This document shows positions 28,183 to 37,478 of a stretch of DNA of 64,000 bases, piece by piece (positions within the stretch are counted from its first letter, which is position 1; each line of letters begins with the position of its first letter). The notes beneath the pieces were generated by a model. It was not told where the DNA came from and did no database searches. It saw nothing but the letters and a program-made list of their open reading frames with translations. The position numbers were made by a program, and so were the translations under genes. Source of the stretch: Halomonas sp. TA22 (lineage in GTDB: Bacteria; Pseudomonadota; Gammaproteobacteria; Pseudomonadales; Halomonadaceae). The stretch is from positions 3,552,517 through 3,616,516 of the forward strand of contig NZ_CP053108.1 in NCBI RefSeq assembly GCF_013009075.1. Reading direction: 5' to 3'.

Positions 28183-29694
28183 CTACGGCTGCGGCTCGAC
28201 ATCGATCGCCGTCGCCGCCACCATCCCGCTCGATTGTGCCAGAAGGTGACTGGCGATGAAGTAGGTCACCCCGCCCAGGAGGGAGCCGGTAAACCAGCCG
28301 TAATCGTAGAACCAGTTCATGGTGCCGGTCATCAGCGACAGCAGGGTCAATGCCACCGGGAGGCCGAAGGCGATGAAGCCAGCCGGGTTCACGGCGGGAT
28401 AGGCACGGTTGTCCAGATAGAGGCTCGGCACATCCAGCTGCTGACGCTTGATCAGGAAGTAGTCCACCGCCATGATGCCGGCGATCGGGCCAAGCAGGCT
28501 GGAGTAGCCTAGCAGCCAGTTGGAGTACATGCTCTCGAGCGACACGCCGGCGGTGATGATGCCGGCCGTCTGCATCAGGTCGTATGCCATCAGCAGTACG
28601 CCGATCGCTCCAGTGATCAGTACACCACGGGTCTGGTTGATCAGCTTCGGTGCCACGTTCTGGAAGTCGTTGGTGGGCGAGACGATATTGGCCGCGGTAT
28701 TGGTCGACAGGGTCGCCACGATGATCAGGATCATGGCGATACTGACCCAGAACGGGTTGTCGATCAGGCCGATCAGGTTGACCGGATCGGCAACGGTCTG
28801 GCCGACCAGCGAGGCGGAGGCCGCCGTCATCACCACGCCGAGCGCCGCGAAGAAGAACATCGTCAGCGGTAGGCCGATCACCTGCCCGACGATCTGATCC
28901 TTCTGGCTCCTGGCGAAACGGCTGAAGTCGGGAATGTTCAATGAGAGCGTGGCCCAGAATCCCACCATGGCTGTAAGCCCGGCGAAGAAGTAGCCATAGA
29001 CCGGTGCCCCTTCAGGCCGCGACGGCGGCTGCGCCAGCAGCTCGCTCATCGACATGTGCGGCCAGGCCCAGAACATCAGCCCCACTGCCACCGCCAGCAG
29101 CAGCGGTGCAGCCAGCGTCTCCAGCCACTTGATCGACTCCGCGCCACGAATCACCACATAGAGATTCATCGCACCGAACAGGAAGAAGCCGATCACCTCG
29201 CCAACGCCGCCGAGCGCCTGCCAAGGCGGAAAGATCGCTGACATCAGCAGGTGCAGTGCCAGGCCGCCAAACATGGTCTGGATGCCGAACCAGCCGCAGC
29301 CGACCAGCGCACGGATCAGGCACGGCACGTTGGAGCCGAGAATGCCGAACGACGAGCGCAGTACCACCGGGAAGGGAATGCCGAACTTGGTTCCAGGAAA
29401 GGCGTTCAAGGTAAGCGGAATCAACACCACGATATTGGCCAGCAGAATGGCGAACAACGCCTCGCCGACACTCAACCCGAAGTAGGCGGTAAGCACGCCG
29501 CCAAGCGTATAGGTCGGCACGCAGATCGACATGCCCACCCACAGCGCGGCGATATTCCACTTCGTCCAGGTTCGCTCGCTGGCCTTGGTCGGGGCGATGT
29601 CATTATTGAAGCGAGGGCTTTGCCGTACATCCTCCCCCTCCTCCAACTCGATCAGGCCTTGCCTGTTCAACATGCGTGAACTCTTTTCAGTCAT
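28183..29694 (-). CDS. NCS1 family nucleobase:cation symporter
   Basis: The 503-residue membrane protein belongs to the NCS1 family (allantoin, hydantoin, cytosine and uracil permeases), with about 12 helices. The start region P-T-K-A-S-E-R-T-W-T-K-W-N-I-A-A-L-W-V-G-M-S-I is the NCS1 signature, and N-I-P-D-F-S-R-F-A-R-S-Q-K-D-Q is the conserved loop. GAGGAG ahead of ATG 29694 sets the start. It is divergent from a complete reductive pyrimidine pathway, so uracil, thymine or a hydantoin is the likely cargo. A sigma-54-like element lies about 60 bp upstream, suggesting induction under nitrogen limitation. Confidence 0.93.
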   Translation of the reverse strand: MTEKSSRMLNRQGLIELEEGEDVRQSPRFNNDIAPTKASERTWTKWNIAALWVGMSICVPTYTLGGVLTAYFGLSVGEALFAILLANIVVLIPLTLNAFPGTKFGIPFPVVLRSSFGILGSNVPCLIRALVGCGWFGIQTMFGGLALHLLMSAIFPPWQALGGVGEVIGFFLFGAMNLYVVIRGAESIKWLETLAAPLLLAVAVGLMFWAWPHMSMSELLAQPPSRPEGAPVYGYFFAGLTAMVGFWATLSLNIPDFSRFARSQKDQIVGQVIGLPLTMFFFAALGVVMTAASASLVGQTVADPVNLIGLIDNPFWVSIAMILIIVATLSTNTAANIVSPTNDFQNVAPKLINQTRGVLITGAIGVLLMAYDLMQTAGIITAGVSLESMYSNWLLGYSSLLGPIAGIMAVDYFLIKRQQLDVPSLYLDNRAYPAVNPAGFIAFGLPVALTLLSLMTGTMNWFYDYGWFTGSLLGGVTYFIASHLLAQSSGMVAATAIDVEPQP

Positions 29695-29753
29695 TGTTAT
29701 TCTCCTCGTCGATGATGATTCACGACGCCTTTTTTGCGACGTTTCAAATATGA

Positions 29754-29770
29754 CGCAATAAGCATGCCCA
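29754..29770 (-). promoter_or_regulatory. sigma-54-like promoter element of NCS1 permease
   Basis: On the minus strand the sequence TGGGCATGCTTATTGCG has GG and GC exactly 12 bases apart and matches the -24/-12 consensus (YTGGCACGrNNNTTGCW) at most positions. The predicted start is near 29743, giving a leader of about 50 nt before ATG 29694. Confidence 0.5.
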
Positions 29771-30069
29771 TCCACGCACATGCATTGGACGATCAAAGGC
29801 ATCGGTCGCGACAACTTTCCTGATTTATCGACAAGCTCATGATTAATTTTAAAAACTGTCATTCAAGACAGGATACAACAGAAGAATCCTGAAGTTCATG
29901 AGGCGAATAAATCCGGAAATTTTTCGCTAACATGCATCCTAGACTCAAAATAAATTGGTGCAAGATAAACGCTAAAAGGGACTCTAACAGGCCACGATGC
30001 CATCCATAACCAATTATTTTATAAATAAAAATAACCAAACTACCAACGATCACCAATTGAGTGCAGCAT

Positions 30070-30086
30070 CTCACCAAAGTGGTGTA
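30070..30086. promoter_or_regulatory. NtrC-like binding palindrome
   Basis: CTCACCAAAGTGGTGTA has an inverted CACC/GGTG core with five bases between and agrees with the NtrC consensus TGCACC-N5-GGTGCA at 13 of 17 positions when compared with TGCACCAAAATGGTGCA. It lies about 315 bp upstream of the permease's sigma-54 element and about 180 bp upstream of the pyrimidine operon start, a distance at which enhancer action is possible. Confidence 0.5.
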
Positions 30087-30267
30087 ACTACGATTATCTC
30101 AACCATTAGCCTTTCAATTACAATAACTTACTACAGCCAATAAAAAAACTTGCATCAATGATATGAACGGGTCTAGCTTTCAAAAACTGTCTTCAAGGTC
30201 AGCTTTAGGGGCAAGGGATCAAGCCTCCGTGGTCCCGATAACAAACACAACAAACGAGGAAGTCACT

Positions 30268-31134
30268 GTGCAAAAAATGAAGATCGGCCTCATTCAGATG
30301 GGGCTTAAAGCCAGTACCGACATGTCTCCCGAGGCGATACGCGATGCCATGAACGAGGCGCACCTGCCATTGATCCAGCAGGCAGCCGATGCTGGTGTGC
30401 AGGTGCTCTGCTTCCAGGAAGTCTTCAATCAGCCCTACTTCTGCCCTAGCCAGGACGCCAAATGGTATGCCGCCGCCGAACGCGTACCTGAAGGCCCCAC
30501 TTGCCAGTTGATGCAGAAGCTCGCCGTCAAGCATCGCATGGTGGTCATCGTGCCGGTCTATGAAGAGACTGAAACCGGCATCTACTACAACACCGCTGCG
30601 GTGTTCGATGCCGACGGCAGCTACCTCGGCAAGTACCACAAGACGCACATCCCGCAGGTCGCCGGTTTCTGGGAGAAGTTCTTCTTCAAGCCCGGCAAGT
30701 CCGAGTGGCCGGTATTCGATACCGCCTACGGCAAGATCGGCGTCTACATCTGCTACGACCGGCACTTCCCCGAGGGGTGGCGGGCGCTCGCCCTGAATGG
30801 CGCCGAAGTGATCTTCAACCCCTCCGCCACCGTGGCCGGTCTTTCGCAGTATCTGTGGGAGCTCGAGCAACCCGCTTCCGCCGCTGCCAATGGCTGTTTC
30901 ATCGCCGCCATCAACCGGGTTGGCAGCGAGGCGCCGTGGAACATTGGCGAGTTCTACGGCTCCTCTTATATCGTCAATCCCCGCGGCAAGATCGAGGCCC
31001 AGGCCAGCGACAAGGAGGATGAGCTGCTGATCCACGAGATCGACCTGGATATGGTGCGCGAGGTGCGCAACAACTGGCAGTTTTTCCGCGATCGACGCCC
31101 CGAGACCTATACCCGTCTCACCGATGGCGAGTGA
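30268..31134 (+). CDS. beta-ureidopropionase (N-carbamoyl-beta-alanine amidohydrolase), nitrilase superfamily
   Basis: The 288-residue carbon-nitrogen hydrolase likely turns N-carbamoyl-beta-alanine into beta-alanine, CO2 and ammonia, the last step of reductive pyrimidine breakdown. The catalytic triad is Glu51 (F-Q-E-V-F), Lys125 (K-Y-H-K-T-H-I-P) and Cys162 (I-C-Y-D-R-H-F-P-E). The start is the GTG at 30268, preceded by CGAGGAAG; ATG 30277 is also possible. It heads a four-gene operon with dihydropyrimidinase and preTA. An N-carbamoyl-D-amino-acid hydrolase acting on hydantoins is an alternative, but the preTA neighbours favour pyrimidines. Confidence 0.9.
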   Translation: MQKMKIGLIQMGLKASTDMSPEAIRDAMNEAHLPLIQQAADAGVQVLCFQEVFNQPYFCPSQDAKWYAAAERVPEGPTCQLMQKLAVKHRMVVIVPVYEETETGIYYNTAAVFDADGSYLGKYHKTHIPQVAGFWEKFFFKPGKSEWPVFDTAYGKIGVYICYDRHFPEGWRALALNGAEVIFNPSATVAGLSQYLWELEQPASAAANGCFIAAINRVGSEAPWNIGEFYGSSYIVNPRGKIEAQASDKEDELLIHEIDLDMVREVRNNWQFFRDRRPETYTRLTDGE

Positions 31135-31152
31135 CCTCGAGCCAACCCATAA

Positions 31153-32613
<1,461 letters not shown>

Positions 32614-32674
32614 GACGCTCACTGCACGATGTAGAGACACGATAGCGAAAGCCAATAACAACGAGGCGATTACC

Positions 32675-34054
32675 GTGACCCACTCCCTGAATCACCTGCC
32701 CCGGGTCGGGGACGACCCGGCAATCAGCGCAGAGCGCCTGGCCGGCAACTTCAGCGACCTGCATCCGGCGCTCAACTCACGCCAGGCAAGCATCGAGAGC
32801 CAGCGCTGTCTCTATTGCTACGACGCTCCCTGCGTCGAGGCGTGCCCCTCGGATATCAATATACCGCGCTTCATTCGCCAGATCGGCGAGGAGAATATCA
32901 ACGGCGCGGCGCACACCATTCTCGAGGCGAACATCCTGGGCGGCAGTTGCGCCCGGGTCTGCCCCACCGAGATCCTCTGCGAGCAGCGTTGCGTGCGCAA
33001 CCACGACAGCGAATGCCAGCCGGTGCTGATCGGCCTGCTGCAGCGCCATGCCACCGACAACATGCGCTTCAGCGAGCACCCATTCAAACGCGCCCCCAAC
33101 AGCGGACGCCACATCGCGGTGATCGGCGCCGGCCCGGCCGGGCTCTCCTGCGCCCACCGCCTGGCACTGCTCGGCCACCGGGTGACGATCTTCGAGGCCG
33201 AATCCAAGGCGGGCGGCCTCAACGAATACGGGATCGCCCGCTACAAGATGACCGATGACTTCGCCCAGCGCGAGGTCGAGTTCCTGCTGCAGGTCGGCGG
33301 TATCGAGATCCGCCACGGCCGGCACCTTGGCCACGACCTGAGTCTCAAGCAGCTGCATACCGATTATGACAGCGTCTTTTTGGGTCTTGGGCTTGGCGCC
33401 AGCCGCCAGCTAAGCCTGACCGGCGAACAGGCGCCCGGCCTGATGGCTGCCGTGGAGTACATCAAGGAGCTGCGCCAGGCAAGCGATCTGCGCGAGCTGC
33501 CCATGGCCCGACGCTGCGTGGTGATCGGAGCCGGCAACACCGCCATCGACATGGCGACGCAAATAGCCCACCTCGGCGCCGAGGAGGTGACCCTGGTGTA
33601 TCGGCGCGGCGTGGAGGCGATGTCGGCCACCGCCCACGAGCAGGAGATCGCCAGGGCCAATGGGGTACGCATCGTGACCTGGGCACGGCCCCAGGAAGTA
33701 CTGCTCGATGCCCAGGGCCAGGTGGCCGGCATGCGCTTCGAGAAGACTCGTGATGAGCAGGGGCGGCTCGTGGCGACCGGCGAGCAGGTCGAGATCGCAG
33801 CTGATGCCCTCTTCAAGGCGATCGGCCAGACCTTCGACAACGCGAGCCTCGCCGACCCGCTGGCCCGGGACCTTGAACGCATCGGCGACCGGATCGAGGT
33901 CGACGAGCAGTTCCGTACCAGCGTGGCGGGCATCTATGCCGGGGGCGACTGTGTCGCGCCGGGCCAGGATCTCACCGTGCAGGCCGTGCAGCACGGCAAG
34001 CTCGCCGCCCACGCCATTCATCAGGATCTCTTGGCCAAGCAGGAGGCCGCATGA
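32675..34054 (+). CDS. preT: NAD-dependent dihydropyrimidine dehydrogenase subunit PreT
   Basis: The 459-residue subunit corresponds to the N-terminal half of eukaryotic dihydropyrimidine dehydrogenase. It has cysteine clusters for [4Fe-4S] centres (C-L-Y-C-Y-D-A-P-C-V-E-A-C-P and C-A-R-V-C-P-T-E-I-L-C-E-Q-R-C), an FAD motif G-A-G-P-A-G-L-S-C-A and an NAD(P) motif G-A-G-N-T-A-I-D-M-A. Electrons go from NADH to the PreA subunit. The start is the GTG at 32675, eight bases after GAGG, resembling the GTG start of the first operon gene. The 3' end overlaps preA by ATGA. Confidence 0.94.
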   Translation: MTHSLNHLPRVGDDPAISAERLAGNFSDLHPALNSRQASIESQRCLYCYDAPCVEACPSDINIPRFIRQIGEENINGAAHTILEANILGGSCARVCPTEILCEQRCVRNHDSECQPVLIGLLQRHATDNMRFSEHPFKRAPNSGRHIAVIGAGPAGLSCAHRLALLGHRVTIFEAESKAGGLNEYGIARYKMTDDFAQREVEFLLQVGGIEIRHGRHLGHDLSLKQLHTDYDSVFLGLGLGASRQLSLTGEQAPGLMAAVEYIKELRQASDLRELPMARRCVVIGAGNTAIDMATQIAHLGAEEVTLVYRRGVEAMSATAHEQEIARANGVRIVTWARPQEVLLDAQGQVAGMRFEKTRDEQGRLVATGEQVEIAADALFKAIGQTFDNASLADPLARDLERIGDRIEVDEQFRTSVAGIYAGGDCVAPGQDLTVQAVQHGKLAAHAIHQDLLAKQEAA

Positions 34055-35400
34055 CCAATTTTCCCAAAGGACTCGGCGAGACGCTGGTCAACGGCGTCGA
34101 TCTCTCCATCGACTTCGCCGGCATCAAGGCCCCCAACCCCTTCTGGCTGGCCTCCGCTCCGCCCACCGACAAGGCCTACAACGTGGTCCGCGCCTATCAG
34201 GCGGGCTGGGGCGGCGTGGTATGGAAGACGCTTGGCGAGGACCCGCCGGCGGTCAACGTCTCGTCGCGCTACTCGGCGCATTATGGCAAGAACCGCGAGG
34301 TGCTCGGCTTCAACAATATCGAGCTGATCACCGATCGCTCGCTTGAAATCAACCTGCAGGAGATCGCCCAGGTCAAGAAGGAGTGGCCGGATCGCGCCCT
34401 GATCGTGTCGCTCATGGTGCCCTGCGAGGTGGCCTCCTGGAGACACATCCTGCCGCTGGTGGAGGCAACCGGCGCCGATGGCATCGAGCTCAACCTGGGC
34501 TGCCCCCACGGCATGCCGGAGCGCGGCATGGGGGCCGCCGTGGGCCAGAATCCCGACCTGGTCGAGCAGGTCACCCGCTGGTGCAAGCAGTACTACTCCA
34601 AGCCGGTGATCGTCAAACTGACACCCAACATCACCGACATCCGTGTCGCCGCGCAGGCCGCGCTGCGCGGTGGCGCCGATGCGGTATCGCTGATCAACAC
34701 CATCAACTCCATCACCAGCATCGACCTGGACAACATGGTCGCCAAACCCACCGTCGGCAGCCAGAGCACCCATGGCGGCTACTGCGGCAGCGCGGTCAAG
34801 CCCATCGCACTCAACATGGTCGCCGAGATCGCCCGCGACCCGGCAACCCAGGGGCTGCCGATCTCCGGCATCGGCGGCATCTCGAACTGGCGCGACGCGG
34901 CGGAGTTCGTGGCCCTCGGCGCCGGCAGCGTGCAGGTGTGTACCGCCGCCATGCTGCACGGCTTTCGCATCGTCGAGGAGATGAAGGATGGCCTGACGCG
35001 CTGGATGGCCCAGAAGGGCTACCGCTCGATTGCCGAGTTCTCCGGCAAGGCGGTGCCCAACACCACCGACTGGAAGCACCTGGACATCAACTTCAAGACC
35101 ATTGCGCACATCGATCAGGACAAGTGCATTCAGTGCGGGCGCTGCTACATCGCCTGCGAGGACACCTCGCATCAGTCGATCGCCAAGCTGGCGAGTGCCG
35201 AAGCCGCGCGCCGCTACGAGGTGATCGACGAGGAATGCGTGGGATGCAACCTATGCCAGATCACCTGTCCGGTTCAGGATTGCATCACCATGGTGCCCCA
35301 GCATACCGGCAAGCCCTATCTGAGCTGGGACGAGGATCCGCGCAACCCGTTTCGCCGGCTCCCGGCCGAAAGCGGCGCAACGAGTTCCGTCACGTCTTGA
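34051..35400 (+). CDS. preA: NAD-dependent dihydropyrimidine dehydrogenase subunit PreA
   Basis: The 449-residue subunit reduces uracil and thymine to the 5,6-dihydro forms. The N-terminal two thirds is an FMN-binding dihydroorotate dehydrogenase-like barrel (N-P-F-W-L-A-S-A-P-P-T and N-L-G-C-P-H-G-M-P-E-R-G-M-G). The C-terminal part has a double [4Fe-4S] ferredoxin domain (C-I-Q-C-G-R-C-Y-I-A-C-E and C-V-G-C-N-L-C-Q-I-T-C-P). It overlaps preT by four bases and ends the pyrimidine operon, with a strong hairpin following at about 35456. Confidence 0.95.
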   Translation: MTNFPKGLGETLVNGVDLSIDFAGIKAPNPFWLASAPPTDKAYNVVRAYQAGWGGVVWKTLGEDPPAVNVSSRYSAHYGKNREVLGFNNIELITDRSLEINLQEIAQVKKEWPDRALIVSLMVPCEVASWRHILPLVEATGADGIELNLGCPHGMPERGMGAAVGQNPDLVEQVTRWCKQYYSKPVIVKLTPNITDIRVAAQAALRGGADAVSLINTINSITSIDLDNMVAKPTVGSQSTHGGYCGSAVKPIALNMVAEIARDPATQGLPISGIGGISNWRDAAEFVALGAGSVQVCTAAMLHGFRIVEEMKDGLTRWMAQKGYRSIAEFSGKAVPNTTDWKHLDINFKTIAHIDQDKCIQCGRCYIACEDTSHQSIAKLASAEAARRYEVIDEECVGCNLCQITCPVQDCITMVPQHTGKPYLSWDEDPRNPFRRLPAESGATSSVTS

Positions 35401-35455
35401 CCGTAAGGAAACCAGGCAATAAAGAGACTGGGTAATAGCAAGGTGCGACAGATTC

Positions 35456-35492
35456 AAGAAGGCCTCATCGCTGGCAGCGATGAGGCCTTCTT
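35456..35492 (+). terminator. terminator hairpin after preA
   Basis: A 17-bp perfect inverted repeat (35456-35472 with 35476-35492) has a GGC loop. The T-tract is short, but the stem is very stable and it follows the last gene of the pyrimidine operon by about 55 bp. Confidence 0.8.
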
Positions 35493-35556
35493 GGCGTCTT
35501 ATCGAACGCAACGTTCCCTTGCCAGTCGGCGACAACGCTCGTGCGCCATGCAAGAA

Positions 35557-35588
35557 TGAGAAACGCTTGTATATACTAACGATTCTCA
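35557..35588 (+). promoter_or_regulatory. inverted repeat over the promoter of the binding-protein gene, possible Fur site
   Basis: TGAGAA (35557-35562) and TTCTCA (35583-35588) form an inverted repeat around a TATACT element (35572-35577) that could be a -10 box. The half-sites resemble those of Fur boxes, but the 19-bp Fur consensus is not matched as one block. Confidence 0.3.
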
Positions 35589-35602
35589 GACATGGGGACA
35601 CC

Positions 35603-36496
35603 ATGAAATCGACCGCCTTTTTCGCCACCACACTGCTTGCGCTGACCGGGGGCCTGCTCGCCACCGGTAATGCCATCGCCGAAAACGACCGGAGCACTGC
35701 CGAGCGGGTCGCCACCTTCGACTTCGGCAGCCTGGATACGCTGGACGAACTGGGGCTTGATGATCGCGTCGTGGCCCTGCCCAAGCAGTCGCTGCCCGAG
35801 TATCTCGAGCAATACCAAAGTGACGACTATATCGACCTGGGCGGACTCAGGTCGCCAGATTTCGATGCGCTGCGCGATGCAGACCCCTCCCTGATCCTGT
35901 ACACCGGCCGCCAGAACGAGTGGCAGGAGCAGTTCGAGGAGATTGCCGAGGCGATCAACGCCGGTCTGGGCGGCGATGATGGCTATATGGCCGGCTTCGA
36001 TGCCAACGTCACGCGCCTGGCCGAGCGCTTCGCTGCCGGCGAACAGGCTGAACAGGCCCTGCATAGCCTGCATGCGCGTATCGACGAGACCCGCCAAGCG
36101 CTCGACGATGCGCCGCAGGTACTCGTCGCCACGCATAACGAAGGCAACCTGACGCTCAACACTCATCCCGTTGTGCATGAGGTATTGGGGCTGAGCGAAC
36201 CGCAGATCCCGGAAAGCGTGCCCAGCGAGACCCGTGGCACTCGCACTTTCACCCCCCTCTCGGCCGAAACCATCGCCGAGATCGGCCCGGACGTGGTGCT
36301 GGTCATCGACCGCAGCGCCGCCATCGGGGGCGACGTGACCCTCGATCGCGATGCGCTGAGCGAGGCGCTCGAGCAAGCCGGTGCCGAGGATGTGCGCATC
36401 GAGGTGCTGACACCCGAGCTTTGGTATCTCTCCGGTGGTGGCCTGCAGAGCCTGAGCCGTCAGATCGAGGAAGTGGCTACCGCGCTGGAGCGCTGA
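35603..36496 (+). CDS. siderophore ABC transporter substrate-binding protein (FatB/YclQ-like)
   Basis: The 297-residue protein has a signal peptide (M-K-S-T-A-F-F-A-T-T-L-L-A-L-T-G-G-L-L-A, cut near A-I-A-E-N) and the class III periplasmic-binding fold. Characteristic parts are V-A-T-F-D-F-G-S-L-D-T-L-D-E-L-G and the L-x-E-Y-L-E-Q-Y segment, as in catechol-siderophore binding proteins. Only the binding protein is present: no permease or ATPase gene adjoins it, so it must use a transporter encoded elsewhere or be a relic. A possible Fur-type repeat overlaps its promoter. It separates the pyrimidine operon from a RutR-like regulator. Confidence 0.85.
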   Translation: MKSTAFFATTLLALTGGLLATGNAIAENDRSTAERVATFDFGSLDTLDELGLDDRVVALPKQSLPEYLEQYQSDDYIDLGGLRSPDFDALRDADPSLILYTGRQNEWQEQFEEIAEAINAGLGGDDGYMAGFDANVTRLAERFAAGEQAEQALHSLHARIDETRQALDDAPQVLVATHNEGNLTLNTHPVVHEVLGLSEPQIPESVPSETRGTRTFTPLSAETIAEIGPDVVLVIDRSAAIGGDVTLDRDALSEALEQAGAEDVRIEVLTPELWYLSGGGLQSLSRQIEEVATALER

Positions 36497-36514
36497 CAAG
36501 GCCAGGTTTGTCGC

Positions 36515-37135
36515 TCAGGGCGACAGACCGATGCCGCGCAGAATGATACTGGTCACCGACTGCACCGCCCTCTCGAACTGCACCTCGTCGAGAGGGCGGT
36601 CGTCGTTGATCAGGCATATCTGGTAATCGAAGTCGGCATAGTGCTGAGTCGAGGCCCAGATCATGTAGAGCAGGTGCGAGGGCTCCACGGGCAGGATCAG
36701 GCCCGCCTCGATCCAGTCGCGAATCTTGGCCTCCTTGAGTTTCGCCCACTCGTAGAGATTGTCGCGCAACCGCTCCTTGAGGATCGGCGCCCCCTGCATC
36801 ACCTCCGCCGCCCACACCTTGGAGCCATGCGCACGGTTGAGCGAGTGATTCATCTTGGCGCGAATATAGCTCGACAGCACGATGCGCGGGTCGTCATAGA
36901 GCTCGAAGCACAGGGCATCCTGCTTCCACACCTCGAGCAGCCCCAGCAGCACCTCCCGATAGAGCTCCTCCTTGGTCGCGAAGTAGTAGTGCACATTGGA
37001 CTTGGGTATATCGGCCAGCTGGGCGATCTCGCCCATCGAAGCGCCGGCATAGCCCTTCTCGGCGAACACTCGCTCCGCCACCAGCAGAATCTTGTCGATA
37101 TTGCGCTGACGGATCGCACCCTTCTTCTTTGCCAT
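36515..37135 (-). CDS. TetR family regulator, RutR-like
   Basis: The 206-residue protein has a TetR helix-turn-helix (M-G-E-I-A-Q-L-A-D-I-P-K-S-N-V-H-Y-Y-F-A-T-K-E-E-L-Y at about residues 33-58). Its C-terminal domain is of the RutR type (W-A-A-E-V-M-Q-G-A-P and Y-M-I-W-A-S-T-Q-H-Y-A-D-F). RutR senses uracil and controls pyrimidine use in E. coli, and this gene lies near a full pyrimidine degradation set, so a similar role is likely. Only a weak Shine-Dalgarno is seen ahead of ATG 37135. It is divergent from the nitrate transporter gene, with a 343-bp regulatory region between. Confidence 0.87.
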   Translation of the reverse strand: MAKKKGAIRQRNIDKILLVAERVFAEKGYAGASMGEIAQLADIPKSNVHYYFATKEELYREVLLGLLEVWKQDALCFELYDDPRIVLSSYIRAKMNHSLNRAHGSKVWAAEVMQGAPILKERLRDNLYEWAKLKEAKIRDWIEAGLILPVEPSHLLYMIWASTQHYADFDYQICLINDDRPLDEVQFERAVQSVTSIILRGIGLSP

Positions 37136-37255
37136 CTTTCGCTCATTCCCCAAACGGCCGACATCGTCTCTCGCATGCAAGCCTACCACTACGGCACGCT
37201 AAAGCAGGCGATATCTCGAACGCCTGCCCCTTCCTGGCCCACCCGGCGAGCCGCA

Positions 37256-37272
37256 CGCACCAAAGTGTGACG
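37256..37272. promoter_or_regulatory. weak NtrC-like site upstream of narK
   Basis: CGCACCAAAGTGTGACG agrees with the NtrC consensus at about 11 of 17 positions, mainly in its left half (GCACCAAA). It lies about 90 bp upstream of the sigma-54 element, a suitable enhancer distance. It is offered only as a candidate. Confidence 0.3.
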
Positions 37273-37336
37273 ATCTTCTCGGGGCACGCGCCGGAATGAT
37301 TTTCTAGTCAAATGATTTTCTGGAAAAAACCAAGAC

Positions 37337-37353
37337 TTGGCAAGGGAGTTGCT
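37337..37353 (+). promoter_or_regulatory. sigma-54 promoter element of narK
   Basis: TTGGCAAGGGAGTTGCT matches the -24/-12 consensus with GG (37339-37340) and GC (37351-37352) 12 bases apart and a full TTGCT block. The expected transcription start is near 37364, leaving a leader of about 115 nt before the narK ATG. Confidence 0.75.
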
Positions 37354-37419
37354 TATAACCGGTAGTGGTGACTGACGTGGACCAGGCCCCTTCCGGGAGC
37401 ACGAGTGCGTCAGACCAGA

Positions 37420-37435
37420 CCTTCAATGGCGAAGG
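37420..37435 (+). promoter_or_regulatory. hexaloop hairpin in narK leader (candidate NasT/ANTAR target)
   Basis: CCTTC and GAAGG form a perfect 5-bp stem around a six-base loop AATGGC. The same loop sequence occurs in the leader of the flavoprotein-nirB operon. An upstream stem (CTGACG 37372-37377 with CGTCAG 37408-37413) could supply the second hairpin usual for ANTAR targets. No intrinsic terminator follows. Confidence 0.5.
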
Positions 37436-37478
37436 CCCGTGATCGTGAGTTCCATTGTCACTCGACGAGGCTATTCCC

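Larger units (their letters stand above)
29695..30267. promoter_or_regulatory. AT-rich divergent regulatory region
   Basis: This 573-bp region separates the NCS1 permease from the pyrimidine degradation operon and is clearly richer in A+T than its surroundings, with runs such as AAATAAAAATAA. It contains a sigma-54-like element toward the permease and an NtrC-like palindrome toward the middle. I found no gene in it. The AT-richness suggests a regulatory or protein-binding region, and it holds the promoters of both transcription units. Confidence 0.7.

Noticed and set aside
35557-35588. Confident Fur box
   Set aside because: Only the outer half-sites resemble Fur sites and the spacing is too long, so it was kept as a low-confidence repeat only.
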